64,000 nucleotides of DNA from Pinus tabuliformis (lineage: Eukaryota; Streptophyta; Pinopsida; Pinales; Pinaceae): the NCBI GenBank assembly GCA_031772625.1, contig CM062819.1, positions 1,231,229,070 to 1,231,293,069 on the forward strand, written 5' to 3'. A model generated the notes under the pieces. That model saw only the letters and a list, made by a program, of their open reading frames with translations. It did not search any database and had not been told where the DNA came from. Each line of letters starts with the position of its first letter. Within the stretch, counting starts at the first letter, position 1. This document shows positions 46,760-58,780 of this stretch, piece after piece. Made by a program: the position numbers and the translations under genes.

Positions 46760-47694
46760 TGTTGAGAAATGTAACTAGTCTAGCTCATGAGTCACGACAT
46801 AATGTAATTTTTATGTATTTTTCAAAAGAAAGAGAGAAAAACTATTATAAAAGAAAATTATTTATAAGCATAGATTTCATGCTTTATTTATTTTGTTTCT
46901 AGGTCAAAGCACCCATTGAGTGCTTCTAGGGTTTGTGTCATGAGTCATTGTCCATGTCATCTTGTTCTAGACCCTTCTTCGGCTTATTATGTCAAAGAAA
47001 GAAGATTCATTTCATGTAATTTGGTCTTTTATGCCTCTTCCACCAAGTCGGCCTCATTTAAGGAATTCGACCACATAAAAAGACTATAAAAGCAGTGCAA
47101 TTCGACCTATTTGAGCATCCATCCAAGCAAAAAGCTCGATCTGCAATTTGAAGTGGAAAAGAAGGTGCAAAGAGGCTAGAAAGGAGGAAGAAACTAAAGC
47201 AAAGGAAGAAGAAACTTTTTTCAAGCTAGGGGAGCCAAATTTCTAGAGTTTTTCAGTTGCAAGAAGGGGGCGAAATTGCAAATCTGCAGTAGCGGCCAAA
47301 AGCTTATTGCGAGAGGTCAAAATTTGTGATTGATGGAGTATTGAAGAAGGTTGACTCTTGTTAACTAGAAGTTGATCTTTGTCATCTTGGAAGGACTATC
47401 TTGGGACGTTGAATTGATGGATTGGAGGAGGTCTTTCTCTTGATCAAAGGGTCTTGGTTGTCTCATTTGATTTGGTTTTGAAGGAAGAGAAGAGAATTTT
47501 AGGGTTTTCCCCTAGAAGAAGGGTTTTGCCCTCGCTAAGAGCCTACATCCTATCTCCTTGTTTTGATCTTCATGAATTTATGTTTTGGTAGTTGCTTGAT
47601 GATAAGAAAATAAAAGAAGTTAATAAGATTGCAAAGAAATCACAAGTAATTATCAAGATAAGAAAAATCTTTTTGCCTTTCTGATTTTCTAACA
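46760..47694 (+). mobile_element. Solo LTR of the gag-only copia family (935 bp) inside the LINE
   Basis: Starts TGTTGAGAAATGTAACTAG and ends GATTTTCTAACA, matching 53317-54451 in order and orientation (shared GGTCAAAGCACCCATTGAGT and TTTTGGTAGTTG). LINE sequence lies on both sides. GGCCT occurs at 46749-46753 and 47695-47699, but six bases separate the left one from the LTR, so the duplication is imperfect or the junction has changed. Confidence 0.75.
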
Positions 47695-47879
47695 GGCCTC
47701 CCAAGGGGGGATCCGTTGTTGGGATGGGGGATCTCAATTCCCTCTCGTCCATTACTGGCCCTAATAAAGCTAGAAGAAGAAAATCCCAGATTTCAAAGAC
47801 CCAATTGAAGCCTCGTTTAGATAATGTAGAAGGAAAACAAAAATCTCTATAAGGGGCATTTAGAGCGGTGCGAGACCCT

Positions 47880-50014
47880 ATTAAAGTTTCCCTATGATAG
47901 CCATCACTTTCGATTGCAAGGGATTAGCTAGTTCCCAGATAAAACTAGCTCTGAGAAGATTGATTTTATCCACTTGTCCAGATATTATAATGCTTCAGGA
48001 AACTTTGTGTCCAGGAAATTTGATCACCAAAGCCTTGAATAAGATGTTCCCTGATTGGGTTTTTTTCTCTGCAGATGTGAAAGGTTGCTCAGGGATTAGC
48101 CATGGGTCTCAACCCAAGATCTATTAAGGTACTCAGCACCTAGGGCTCTAAGATAGTCCTTCGAGCAAACATTTATTCTGCAGAATTATGCATGGAATTT
48201 ACTGTTGCAAATATTTATGGACCCTGCCACGACAGAGCCCCTTTCTGGAACAATCTATTGGCTAAGTCGTTCATGAAGAAAGACAATCTCATTGTTGGGC
48301 GGGATCTAAATTTTTCTCTAGGGGCATCAGAAGTCTGGGGACCTCAAGCCCTCCCAGATCCGTTGGTGGATTTCTTCACCTGAAAATTTGTTGATGGTCA
48401 CCTTATTGATCTAAATCTTATCAAACTTAAACCCTCCTGGAGGAATAGGGAAACTGGGAATGAGATGGTGACTAAGCGCCTTGATAGATTTCTCCTGGCA
48501 GATAATTTGATTGGCAATCTATCCCTTTTTCGTCAATGGATTAGGAGTGGTGGAGATTCTGATCACCATCCAGTTCTATTAGAGATAAAAGGAGGAAACT
48601 GAAAGCCTAGAAGCCCTTTTAAATTTAATCCTTGTTCACTGAATGAAGAAAGTTATGTGCAATTGGTAAAGGATACATGGTCTCCTTTCAATTTGGATTC
48701 GAGGGTCTCCGTTGCTTAGCAATCTATGAATAACTTGAAGGAGATTAAGAAAGATTCCATCCAATGGGTAGCTCAAAAGAAGGTTAGAGATGAGGCGGAA
48801 CTTAAATTTGTCGAAGAAGAACCAGAGAGACTGGGAACGCCTGAGGGAGGTGGGTATGATTTTGTGGGAACCAAATAGGGAATCATACCAAGAGGAAGGT
48901 TTTGGCTAAGAAGGAAGAACAATGGAGGTTGAAGAGTCATGCGGTTTGGTTAAAAAGTGGGGGCAAGAATACAAAATACTTCCACAACTATGCCAAGGGC
49001 CGAAAAAATGCCAACACGATATGGGAATGCCTAAATCGAATGGAAGTAGGGCAAAACCTTTTGATGATATTGTGGCCCTAAGAAAGGCTTATTTCCAAAA
49101 CTTGTTTAATGCTCCAGAGGAAGCCTCCTCCATTGTTGAAATAGTCCATATTTCCCATTTCTTTCTAAGATTCGCGGATGAGGAAGATAATCAGAATTTA
49201 ATGGAACCTATATCTAATGGTGAACTGGAGGCAGTTCTCAAAGGAATGCAGAAGGATAAAAGACCTTGGTTGGGTGGCTAGACTATGGAGTTCTGTCTGG
49301 GCTTCTTCGATTTAATTGGGGATGAACTTCTACGGGTCATTGAGGACTCTTGACTAAATGGAAGAATTTATGATCCTTTCAACTCTACCTTTATAGCTCT
49401 CATCCAGACGGTCGATGATCCACAATCTTTTGGTGATTACATGCTTATTTCTCTATGCAACTGCATTTACAAAATCATAGCAAAGATCATCGCAATGCAT
49501 CTTCGACCTGTTCTGTTCAAGAATGTGTCTAAAGAACATTTTGGTTTTTTGGAGGGGCGTCAAATTCATGAAGCTATTGGGGTGGCACAAGAAGGTCTGC
49601 ACAACATCAAAATCCAGAAGTTGAAAAGGATTGTAGCCAAAATTGACGTGTCAAAAGCATGTGACAAAGTCCGTTGGATTTATAATCGTATGATTCTAAC
49701 ATATTTGGCATTTGAGGTCCCTTTTATTAACTGGGTTATGGGTTGTATGACTAATGTCTCCTTTGCGGTTCTAATTAATGCCTTAGCAACTCCTTTCTCT
49801 CATGCCTAGAGAGGGTTGATGGAAGGATGCCCTCTGTCTCCACTCTTATTTCTCATAGCAGCTAAGGGGTTGAGCAGATTGCTATTGGTAACTAAACATT
49901 GGGGTGACCTTCAGGGCATTGAAGTGGCAGTAACTCTCTTTATTACTCATTTGCTTTTTGTGGATGATATCCTAATTTTTTCCAATGGATCAAGAGAGGA
50001 TTTGGAGTCCATCA
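47880..50014 (+). pseudogene. LINE ORF2: endonuclease and reverse transcriptase, broken
   Basis: The apurinic-type endonuclease is seen as CKGLASSQIKLALRRLILST, IIMLQETLCPG, NIYGPCHD and VGRDLNFSL. The RT follows: FGFLEGRQIHEAIGVAQEGL, IVAKIDVSKACDKV, EGCPLSPLLFLI, and the catalytic LLFVDDILIF (FVDD). Stops and shifts occur between blocks. The protein would nick DNA and prime reverse transcription at the nick; this copy is inactive. Confidence 0.85.
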
Positions 50015-50199
50015 TGTTGAGAAATCTAGGGCATCAATAGTTAGGTGATTTCTCTACTTATGATAATTGCTTGTGATGGACTTTTGCTTCTTGATTATGA
50101 TCTTCTCTTTCTTGTAGTTATTATTGTGTTCTTTTCATCAAGACAATTACCATATCATGAACAATAAGGAGACAAGAGACACAGTATTGATATCCTAAA
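50015..50199 (-). repeat. LTR-end fragment, inverted
   Basis: TGTTGAGAAATCTAGGGC onward matches the reverse complement of the end of the LTR at 53317-54451 for about 185 bases, then passes into gag sequence without a primer site. Confidence 0.75.
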
Positions 50200-50447
50200 A
50201 TTAACAAAGAGTCTTTGATGGATTCTATGAGAATCCTCTGGACCCTCACTTCCCCTTTCATGAATTTAGCAAGTGCTTGAGTATCTTCTTTGGGAGGTTG
50301 GGTTATTGACCCCTTGATGTGATCTATGACTTCATTCTCAATGAGGTTTAGGTTTGTTCTTTTCTTCCATGCAAGAAAATATGAATCCCCAACTAATTTG
50401 TTGCTCTCCTTGCAAAAAAACATTTTGATAGATTCAAATGAAGTCAT
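50190..50447 (-). pseudogene. gag: Copia gag N terminus, inverted
   Basis: Starts MTSFESIKMFFCKESNKLVG at 50447 and runs to RVQRILIESIKDSLL, the same sequence as element A around 39220-39256. It is cut by the LTR fragment after that. The matching C-terminal half is on the other strand at 50734. Confidence 0.7.
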
Positions 50448-50733
50448 ATAATTACTTGAGTAGATGTTGCTTTCTCCACTTGCTTCCTCCTTAATCTTGA
50501 TAGTGATAATAGAAGATTACTCCTTGATACATTCTTTGATGAGAGAGAGCTTGCTTTACAAGCCTTTTGAGGATGACGACAATGTTCTTCGATCTAGTCT
50601 TCCTAAGTCTTTGAAAGACTTCCACTCCTTAGGTGATGGATGAGTGATGATCTCGGAAATGTTTCTAGGGTCTGCTTCCTCCTTGATGATAATTCCAAGA
50701 CTCTTGTTGAAATGCTTCTAGGGTCGTGTTGCC

Positions 50734-50943
50734 ATGGCTAAGAGAAAAGGAAAGTTTGGGAAATCTAGTTCTCATAAAAAGAAGAAGAATATATCAAAAG
50801 TCCAATGCTATGGCTGTCAAGATATGAACACTACAAGAGAGATTGTCAAAAGTTCAACAAGGACAACAAGAGGAAAGAAAGAAATGAAGCTCATATCACC
50901 AAAGAAGTGGAAGAACCTGATGAGAAGAAATCCAAAGGGATAG
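50734..50943 (+). pseudogene. gag: Copia gag C terminus
   Basis: Reads MAKRKGKFGKSSSHKKKK and ISKVQCYGCQDMN, matching RKKGKFGK and the knuckle of element A. The knuckle has only its first CX2C pair before the frame changes. Confidence 0.6.
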
Positions 50944-53296
50944 ATCTTCACTATTAGGGTTTCTCCAATGCATAGCAAGGAGAAGTAGGAGGTGAAAAGA
51001 CCTCCACCATGGCAGTCAAGATGAGAAGTATTATGACAAGATGCATCTTAGTTGAAGATGGCATCATACTAGAAGCATATCGTTAAAGCAAGAGCTCATG
51101 ACATCATTAGAAAAGCTTGAAATAGAAGTCTTCAGAGATGTAGCAGTTATCATATAAAGGAAGTGGCTCTTGGCAACGTCATTGAAATCATATATAGTAC
51201 ATATAATTGAAAGAAAGTCATCTAGCATGATAGAAAAAATTCATCATACATCATCATCATGAGAAAGGAGATTTGTCGAATGAGGAAAATCAAGATCCTC
51301 TGTTGGAATCTTCACTAGAAGGTTTACTTCTACTTCGAAAAAGCAAGTGTCTCACTGATCATTCCACCTTGTTGGGGATACATTTTTTAGAAGAATGATG
51401 GTAAGGTGACAAAGGAGTGCAGCAGGTCAAGATGATTAAACTTTAAAGTACTCTCAATCAAAGACAAGAAGTTGTTGAAGGAAGTCTAGATGACCGAAAG
51501 GAGAAAAGAGGTATGTATATATTTGATAGATTAAGTCATGTCATCATATAGTTGCAGATAGCATGGGCCATGTCATCATATAGTCGCAGATAGCATGGGT
51601 AAATGCTCTACCTCGTGAGCATGATCAAGGATCTCTTCTTTTGAAAGATGCATGAAGGCATGGTTCACATATCGATAAGATGAAATCAACATAATATGTC
51701 CTCATATGGAATATGAGGTAGTTGACAAAGATGAAGGAACTATGTATGGAAAGTTCTTGGAAAGCAATATGTGAAAAAAGAAAGAAGAGATCGTGAAAGA
51801 TGCAACTACGGTCACAGGAATTCAACATTCGATGACTAGAAGAATTGATCATGACATCTCCATAGAGAAGAAGACCGTGATAAGGTCTATAAAGAAAGGA
51901 GACCCTTGACATATGAAGTCTCGGAGATGTGTTTATGAATGTGCAGGTTGTTTTAAGAAAGCAAGAAGTCATAATGAAAGGCCATCACAAAAAGTAACTT
52001 TGATTTGATGTTCATTTTTTATTTTTTAACAACATCTAGATGGGTTGATACAAGGCTACTGAAAAGAGAGTTGTAGATGTCACCTACAACCAATGTCACA
52101 TGGTTCGGGTTCGAGTTCGGTTCGACAATGATTAGGTTCGACTTGAGTTCGAATTTTTTTGAGGTTCACCATTAGGTTCGTCTATATATATACTCAAATA
52201 TTAGTTTAAAATGAATTATAGGATAAAATAGTAATAAATAAACATCAGTAAACATCAAAAATGTTATCACGGACATGGAAACTACAAGGATAAATTACAA
52301 GCTTGAGTTGTGACATGAAGTTATGAGTTTTGATCAATGGACTTGGTCAATGGCTATGAGGTTTGATGAGGTTCGCCGAACCTCAAATTTTTTTAAGGTT
52401 CGCCGAACCTCAAATTTTTTTTAAGGTTCGCCAAAATTCGAACCTCAAGGTTAAAGTTTGACGAACCTTGTGACATAGCCTACAACTAGCGCTCATGTGG
52501 TTGGATGAAAGGCTCTGAAGGAAACATGACTTTAAATAGGTAGATGTATGAGGAAAAAGTCAGATGGGGACTAGAGGATCACTTTCTGATAGAGAGAAGG
52601 ATGACATGACCAATGTGGCTCGTGAAGGAAAGTGATGGATGGTCAATGCCCTACGAAGAAGTCCCAAAAGATGAAGGCTCCATAATGTTAAAGATGAACT
52701 TCATGACATCAAAAGAAGGAGCCCCACAAGCAGCTGATAGTCCCATGATCTCCACCTAGAGCAGAAAGTTGTTGGAAGCAAGTCCCTAGTTAAGAGGGAG
52801 CTTGGACAAGTCCCTAGATAAGAGGGAGCTTGGATACATTCCTTTTATAGGAATGGGTATATCCTCCCTAGTTGAGAGGGTGAGATAGACACATCATTCT
52901 TGTCTTCACTTTCGGAAAAGGGAATGGAGGATTGGGTAAACATCTGGCATCCGATACTCTTTGAGGATGAGATAGGGCATCCAAGACAGTAGTTGAAGAA
53001 GACCGATATTCTTTGAGGACTGGGAATCCAAGATAAGAATATTCTTGGAAGGACATACTCTATGAACACACAGGTGGGGTATGTACCTTGAGAGACAATG
53101 ATGATGGTGTCTATAAGTCATTGGTCTCGCTAGCATTGTGCTTTGACCTTATGGAGAGATAGAGTTGTTAATCAAGGCCTTGCTATGTGACAATGTTGGA
53201 TGATATGATGCTAAACAGATGGGTTACCAATCCGACTCTTCTTATGAGAATTCTTCAGATTGAGAATGTCCAAGTACCTTGTATGGATTATGAATA
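50944..53296 (+). other. Non-coding internal region of element C
   Basis: No pol motif in any frame. It holds a 38-bp tandem repeat at about 51536-51600, a MITE at 52091-52478 and repeated polypurine-like words CCCTAGTTAAGAGGGAG at 52784, 52811 and 52865. Its end matches 36930-37200 of element A in reverse. Confidence 0.6.
52091..52478. mobile_element. 388-bp hAT-type MITE
   Basis: Flanked by a perfect 8-bp duplication CCTACAAC (52083-52090 and 52479-52486). The ends are inverted: CAATGTCACATGGTTCG and, on the other strand, CTATGTCACAAGGTTCG. GGTTCG words fill both subterminal parts, and AGGTTCGCCGAACCT (near palindrome) occurs twice with a third partial copy at 52373-52440. No coding capacity. 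Confidence 0.9.
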
Positions 53297-53316
53297 CCTC
53301 CCTAGTTAAGAGGGAG
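53297..53316 (+). other. Polypurine tract of element C
   Basis: CCTCCCTAGTTAAGAGGGAG ends directly before the LTR at 53317; the purine part is AAGAGGGAG. Confidence 0.75.
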
Positions 53317-53867
53317 TGTTGAAATATGTAACTAGGTTCGGTCTTCATAATGACATATGTAATCATGATTTTATGTATTTAACGAAAAGAGAAAATTAAA
53401 TTTGTTATTGTTATTCTTGAGGCATGGGTTTCATGCTCAAGGGAGATTTATTTTTAGGTCAAGCACCCATTGAGTGTTTCTAGGGCTTGTTATTGAGTCT
53501 ACAAGTCAATTAAGTTATTGTCATGTATGAAAGACCCTGTTGGGCATGTTAAATATTGTAAAGAAAATTTATTTGAGTCAAAAAACCGTCGAAGACCTCG
53601 TCATGATGCAAAGATCAAGTCGGCATACATGAAGGGCAAGTCAACCTAAAGATAGCAATTTGTACCCCTCAAAGACCTCATCATGATGCAAAGATCAAGT
53701 CGGCATACATGAAGGGCAAGTCAACCTAAAGATAGCAATTTGTACCCCTCAAAAGCCTATAAATAAGAAGAAACTCGACCTCATTTGGATACACTCTCAA
53801 GCAAGTATGATCTCCTCAAGATAGAAGCTAGCAAAGGACGAAGAAGAAGAAGATCGAAGTTTTGGGC

Positions 53868-53902
<35 letters not shown>

Positions 53903-54451
53903 TGTTAGGGTTTCATCAATTATTGGGCAAGACGAAATTCTAAAGTTGCATCGAAGCTGTGACGCTGCAGCTAGGTCGAAGCTGTGAATCTACTGGAGAG
54001 TTCGAAGTTGCAGCTGCAGGACGAAGTTGCAGAAGAATCTGTTGGAGGGGTCGAAGTTGCAGAAGAATCTATTGGGAAGAAGAATTTGCTGGAAGTTGAA
54101 AGTGTAGGAGTTGTTGAGAACTGCTAGAAGGAAAGCTCATCAAGGTACTTGGTCTTGGAGGGTCTTAGTCAAGGGTCATAGGCCTTGGAATTCGTCAATT
54201 GAAGATTCTATAAGAAGAGAAGAATTCTTGTGGGTTTTCCTCTCAACTGGAGAGGTTTTGGCCCTAGTTGATTGCCTATATCTTGTGTCCTCTTATCTCA
54301 CTGCTCTTTATGGTTTGGTAGTTGTTTGATGAAAAGAACACAATAATAATTAAGTGGAAAAAGAATTTAACTAAGATAATAAAAAATACATCACAAGCAA
54401 TTATCAAGAGAAGAGAAATCACACAATCTAGCTGCCCTAGATTTCTCAACA
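53317..54451 (+). repeat. 3' LTR of element C (1,135 bp)
   Basis: Starts TGTTGAAATATGTAACTAGG and ends GATTTCTCAACA. It contains an 80-bp tandem duplication (53591-53670 and 53671-53750), a CT microsatellite at 53871-53907, and GAAGTTGCAG-type repeats at 53950-54080. It is the longest complete LTR of this family in the window. Confidence 0.85.
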
Positions 54452-55587
54452 CATAGAAGGGTCCCACGCCCTTTTTTGGGTTCTTAAGCGAGCCCGCAGA
54501 AGCAAAAAAGTCACAAACAAGGTAGATTTGGGCCGAAACGCGACCAAAACATTTCAGCGATGTTTCAGTGGTATTTCCAAATCTAAAAACGCCATACATG
54601 GGTTTTGGCCATGTTTTAGTCATGTTTGAATGATGTTTCACGTTCCAGGTATGAGAATGCCAGCTTGGGAGGCATTTCTTGCAAGATCGTTGCAACAACT
54701 TCATATTTGCAAATGGTAGCTTTGGTCGAGTTGTAAGGGGCAAAGACAGATGTCAATGAAAATAATTTCCTCATAAAAAGGGAGTATTGGCTTTTGAGAT
54801 TACTTCAAAAGTGTTAACACCATGTTAGGGGGTGTTTCATGAGATGTGGGGAACATGGAGTATGGTTGACCTTTCATGTTTTTTGATGGGTTTGCAAAAT
54901 GGAGGTGGCTTACTCTTGGATGTTATACGTTGTATGGATGCTTCGATGACATCCTTTCTTGGAGCATTGGAGACCTATGGAGCTTGATGACTTCTTATTG
55001 TGGTCGGCACATGAAGTGAGGTTGCTTGCATGGAGGATCCCTTGCATTGGAGTGTTAGGAATTCCAGAGATGGGCATCGAGCACGTGTAACAAACAGTAG
55101 TTGCTTGTATGTGTGTAGACAATATATGTAATTGTATAAATATATTGATCTATAATAACTAATAGAATGATGAATATTACATTGAAGGGACCCCATTATA
55201 TATACCTTAGTGGTGTGCCTTTTCGTACTAAGGGGAATGTCTTTTTGATAAAACACATATTTTCCTTAACTAAGTCGTCATTATTTATTATTACTATTAT
55301 ATTCATAACATTGTCATCCCCTTAAAAATTGTTTTGTTCTTGAAGCAAAGGTAATGAAGGATATCATAGACAAAAACATGTCATTTCCCATGATGAGTCC
55401 TCTTCTGGAATTAGGTGTCAATCTCTTTCCTTGAAAAAAAAAATGAACTTGATTGACTTCATAAAACTTTAGGTCGCCACTAACTTCAACTCCACTTTCA
55501 CCTTTTCCAAGAGTAAGTTTTTAACTCCAAAGATAATGATACAAATTATTTAATGATATTTTGCCTTTATGCATTATATTAATCTAA
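54452..55587. other. No recognisable gene
   Basis: Mixed sequence with no family motif. I tested whether the LINE reading frame resumes here and could not support it. Confidence 0.4.
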
Positions 55588-56236
55588 TGTAATATCCCTA
55601 GAAATTTTTACCCTTAGGGTTATGAAGTCATAAGATAAGCCCTAGTAATTTCATAGTATTCTTCAACTTCAAGAGGAGTATGAAGTCATAAGATAAACCC
55701 TAGTAATTTCATAGTATTCTTCAACTTCAGGCAGAGAATATAGATTTTACAATAATGCAAACGATAGTAGATTTAACAGCACATCAATTAATCAAAATCT
55801 ATCTTCCTTTTACAAGTACTACTAGGACTATCATACAAACAGTGGTTGTCTATCCAATGTAAACTGTCCACTTTTGTATTTACAGCAGTAATAAATTTCT
55901 AATCAACAGTACTAATCCTCCAATCAACTTTAATCAACTTACAAAATGACTGGAGCAACTAAACATTTTGATCTCGGCTTACTAAGAATCATGCTACCTA
56001 GTAATGTCCTAACTGGGCTAGCCATCTTATTGTTTTACACAGTCCTGCTTCTTAAGCTCATGTGCGTTGGTCAATTCAATGCTTATTTAACAGGCCCTTG
56101 GAAGTATAGGCCACAACTCTCCCAGACGACCCACAGCCCTACTTTGTCACCAAGAATCTTGATTTATCTCCTCGTAGGTCCACTACCTCAAAAAATTGGG
56201 TCGAGACCACCCGCTACCCTTGAATAGTCCCAAGAA
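55588..56236 (+). repeat. Probable gypsy LTR fragment
   Basis: Begins TGTAATATCCCTAGAAA, the same kind of start as the chromovirus LTR at 42709. It includes a 58-bp tandem duplication (55621-55678 and 55679-55736). It is interrupted by copia element 3 at 56237 and should continue at 61155. The far end was not found. Confidence 0.4.
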
Positions 56237-56660
56237 TGTTAATTTTAGCTATGTTCTATGCTTAAAGCAATTTATTTCAATTTTCACAGTTAGCTCAATA
56301 TCTTTTTCAGATTAGCAATCACATCAGCATTAAAGTAAACCGCAGATAGAACATAAACATAAATCGTATAAGACAAGCCAAGACAAGAGGACACAAGATG
56401 TGGTGCTAGCCAGGGACAAACCCTAATGTGGGGAAACCCTTGATCAATTCTTCTTATATCTTCTTCAATAGTTCAGCAGAGAGAGAGAGAGATAGTACAT
56501 TTACAACATAAGTCAACACTTTGACTTATCTAGATAAGAGCATAGATCATCTCTAAGAAGATGATACATGAGATCAGTTGAAGACGTGCTACTTCAACTG
56601 ATTCTCCAAGGTGACTCCTTCACCTATCGTTGTGATGCATTTCGTCATCATGCTTCACCT
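56237..56660 (-). repeat. 3' LTR of copia element 3 (partial)
   Basis: Matches 59479-59925 (TGTTAATTTTAG, ATCACATCAGCATTAAAGTA, GAGAGAGAGA). Similarity stops near 56640-56660, about 1.2 kb short of the full LTR, so the inner part is lost or replaced. Confidence 0.8.
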
Positions 56661-57189
56661 CACCGCGCTGCACCCATCATCACTATGCTGCATCTCATCA
56701 CGCTTCATCTGTTGAGCTCTGCTCTACTCTGCTGAACCATGAAAAAGAAGAATTGATCGAGAATGTCTCATACCATTCTCTACTGACCCGAAGTCAGTTT
56801 TATTAATCCCAGATCAATATCACTAGAGAGTGTCTCAAACCACTCATACTGATCCCAGATCAATGGAGGTCATCCTCGCATAGGGAGTACGGTAGATACA
56901 ACAATGCATCCATCGATAGTACTGCTATGGTCCCTAACCCCATTTCCCTGCTCATTGGCCAGATGAGAGGTACTTCCCATGAGTCCTGCATGGGTAGGAT
57001 GCCTCGACAGGAGAACCATTCATCCTGTCCCTAAGTCGCCTCGGGGTATCACAAGGGAAGGCTAAGCCATTCACTCTGTACACAGCGCACCATTAAGGGA
57101 GGGTGAGTCGCCCTGTGGTCGTGTTTTGCTCCAGTAAGTACCCCAAGCCCCTCAGAGCTCCCAGAGCTCAATGCATGCAACATGTAGGA
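56661..57189 (-). other. Unassigned segment of copia element 3
   Basis: Between the 3' LTR match and the RNase H remnants. It shows repeated CCCAGATCAAT words and no coding motif. It may be 3' untranslated sequence. Confidence 0.4.
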
Positions 57190-58240
57190 CCCTCATAAGA
57201 GGGTCTCTCAACGACTCCAAGTCGTTTGGGAAAGTCACAAATTTGACCTTTCCCTTGGGCTTTGACAGAATGTCTGCGACTTGTACATCAGTCTCAATGC
57301 AATGGAGCCTCCTCGCTCATTGACGTACCATATTCCTGATAAGGTAGTATATGATGTCTATCTGTTGGAGCAATCATAGAATACAGGATTCTTCAACAAT
57401 CGAATCCCCCCTTGGTTGATACAGAGGATCACGGTGGTATCCATCATGTGTACAAACAGCTCGCTGAAGAGCTTCCACAACCAGGCACCTTCACACGAGA
57501 TCATACTTGTAGCTATCATGCTTATCCTAGATATCGAAGCAGAACCCAAAGAGAACCAACACTCAGAAGTGCTCTTGCAATCCTCCACACTGCCTGCCTG
57601 GTCAACATTCGAATAATCATGTAGCTTCACATTTCCGGCAGTGTATCTCAATTCATGAGAGATTGTGCCCTAAAGAAATCTCAGAAGATTCTTGGCACCA
57701 ATCCAATGAGGCTCAACCATTTATGAGCTCATCATATTAACTGCAAAACATATGTCCGGACGGAAGTTCACCAAGAACATCAACGCGAATGAGTTTATGG
57801 AACTTAGAGGCATTTCCCAAATCTAGTCCGGCATCACTACCATATAACTTCTGAAAGTTAAGATCCTCGAGGTAGTCGCGGGCTTGCAGTTTACCTTTCC
57901 ACATCCGGAATCCAACTCCCTCTTACTTCTGCAAATGAGAGGATTTGCACCTGTTAGAAATAGGTTGTCCTCAGAAGGTGCCGGTATGAGAGGTCTATCA
58001 TCCACAACATTCAAGCAATGGTTTGTATTGGCTTCACTCCTAGCGAATCTCAGCTTCATCTGACAGTTATCAATCCTCTCATACTATGCCCAGGGTGTTT
58101 TGCTTCAAGCCATAGAGGGCTTTCTTCCACCTGCATACATGAGATTCCTGATCATGAATCTCAAACCCCTCAGGTTGTTCCAAACCTGTGGACCTGCTAC
58201 ATGAGGGGAATGGTCCCCTTGTAAGATTTTCCTTCGGTAC
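57190..58240 (-). pseudogene. pol: Copia RNase H and RT remnants
   Basis: RNase H pieces lie at 57230-57650 (HCIETDVQVADILSKPKGK, CINQGGIRLLKNPVFYD). RT pieces follow at 57820-58150 (VVDDRPLI, DNLFLTGANPLICRSKREL, and KKALYGLKQNT read near 58090-58130). Many stops and shifts are present. Confidence 0.75.
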
Positions 58241-58349
58241 ATCTCAGACATGTACCTTCATGCTCTTCTTGAATTCAGGCATCCCATTCACCATCTGACT
58301 CACATCGTGTAGGGTCCTATAATAAGTAGACCTCTGGTGCTATAGATGA

Positions 58350-58760
58350 GATATGTCAATTGACATGATCCCCAATGGACCATCCTGCAACTTGATACAA
58401 ATTGCCAACACTGAACCCATGAGTAAAAGCATTTTTGAAAATTTCATTTTCAAACACGTACCTTTCCATCGATGAATGCCACCCTGTAACCTTTGACGTC
58501 CATTGCCGAAAGGGACACCAAGTTCTTCTTGTGATCAAGTACATAAAAGAGATTCTGTAGATGAATCGAGTTACCCTCATTCAATTGAGGGGTAACATTT
58601 CCTACACCCTTTCCGAGATAGGTGGCATCGACTCCAAGTATAATACGACGATTGTTTCCATCTCTACCAAATTAGAGAGAGCACCCTTCTATCCGTTGAA
58701 GTGCTTTGTTGCACTACAATCAATAAGCCAGATTCCCAAACAATCTAAAGGAGAGGGCTC
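58350..58760 (-). pseudogene. pol: Copia protease and pre-integrase remnants
   Basis: Protease site reads IDCSATKHFNG near 58690-58720, where the family has DSGA. The pre-integrase region reads HKKNLVSLSAMDVKGYRVAF near 58460-58530. It ends before any integrase zinc motif. Confidence 0.65.
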
Positions 58761-58780
58761 ATACAAGATAACGCTTCTTT

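Larger units (their letters stand above)
45388..50014 (+). mobile_element. L1-like LINE, broken and interrupted by a solo LTR
   Basis: ORF1 (45388-46330), a solo LTR (46760-47694) and ORF2 with endonuclease and reverse transcriptase (47880-50014) follow in order on the plus strand. ORF2 stops at 50014 where an LTR fragment begins, so the RT C terminus and 3' tail are missing. Both ORFs carry several stops. Confidence 0.8.
50015..54451. mobile_element. Gag-only copia-like element C, rearranged 5' end
   Basis: From 50734 the element reads on the plus strand: gag C terminus, about 2.3 kb without pol, polypurine tract, 3' LTR 53317-54451. Its left part runs the other way: an LTR end (50015-50199), gag N terminus (50190-50447) and leader (50450-50730), all on the minus strand. 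The insert interrupts the LINE at 50014. Confidence 0.65.

Noticed and set aside
53871..53907. CT-rich run as a regulatory GAGA site
   Set aside because: Simple microsatellite inside an LTR, with no other support.
54452..54760. Continuation of the LINE reverse transcriptase after element C
   Set aside because: Translation in all frames gave no match to the expected RT region, and the flanking five bases (CATCA, CATAG) do not form a clean duplication.
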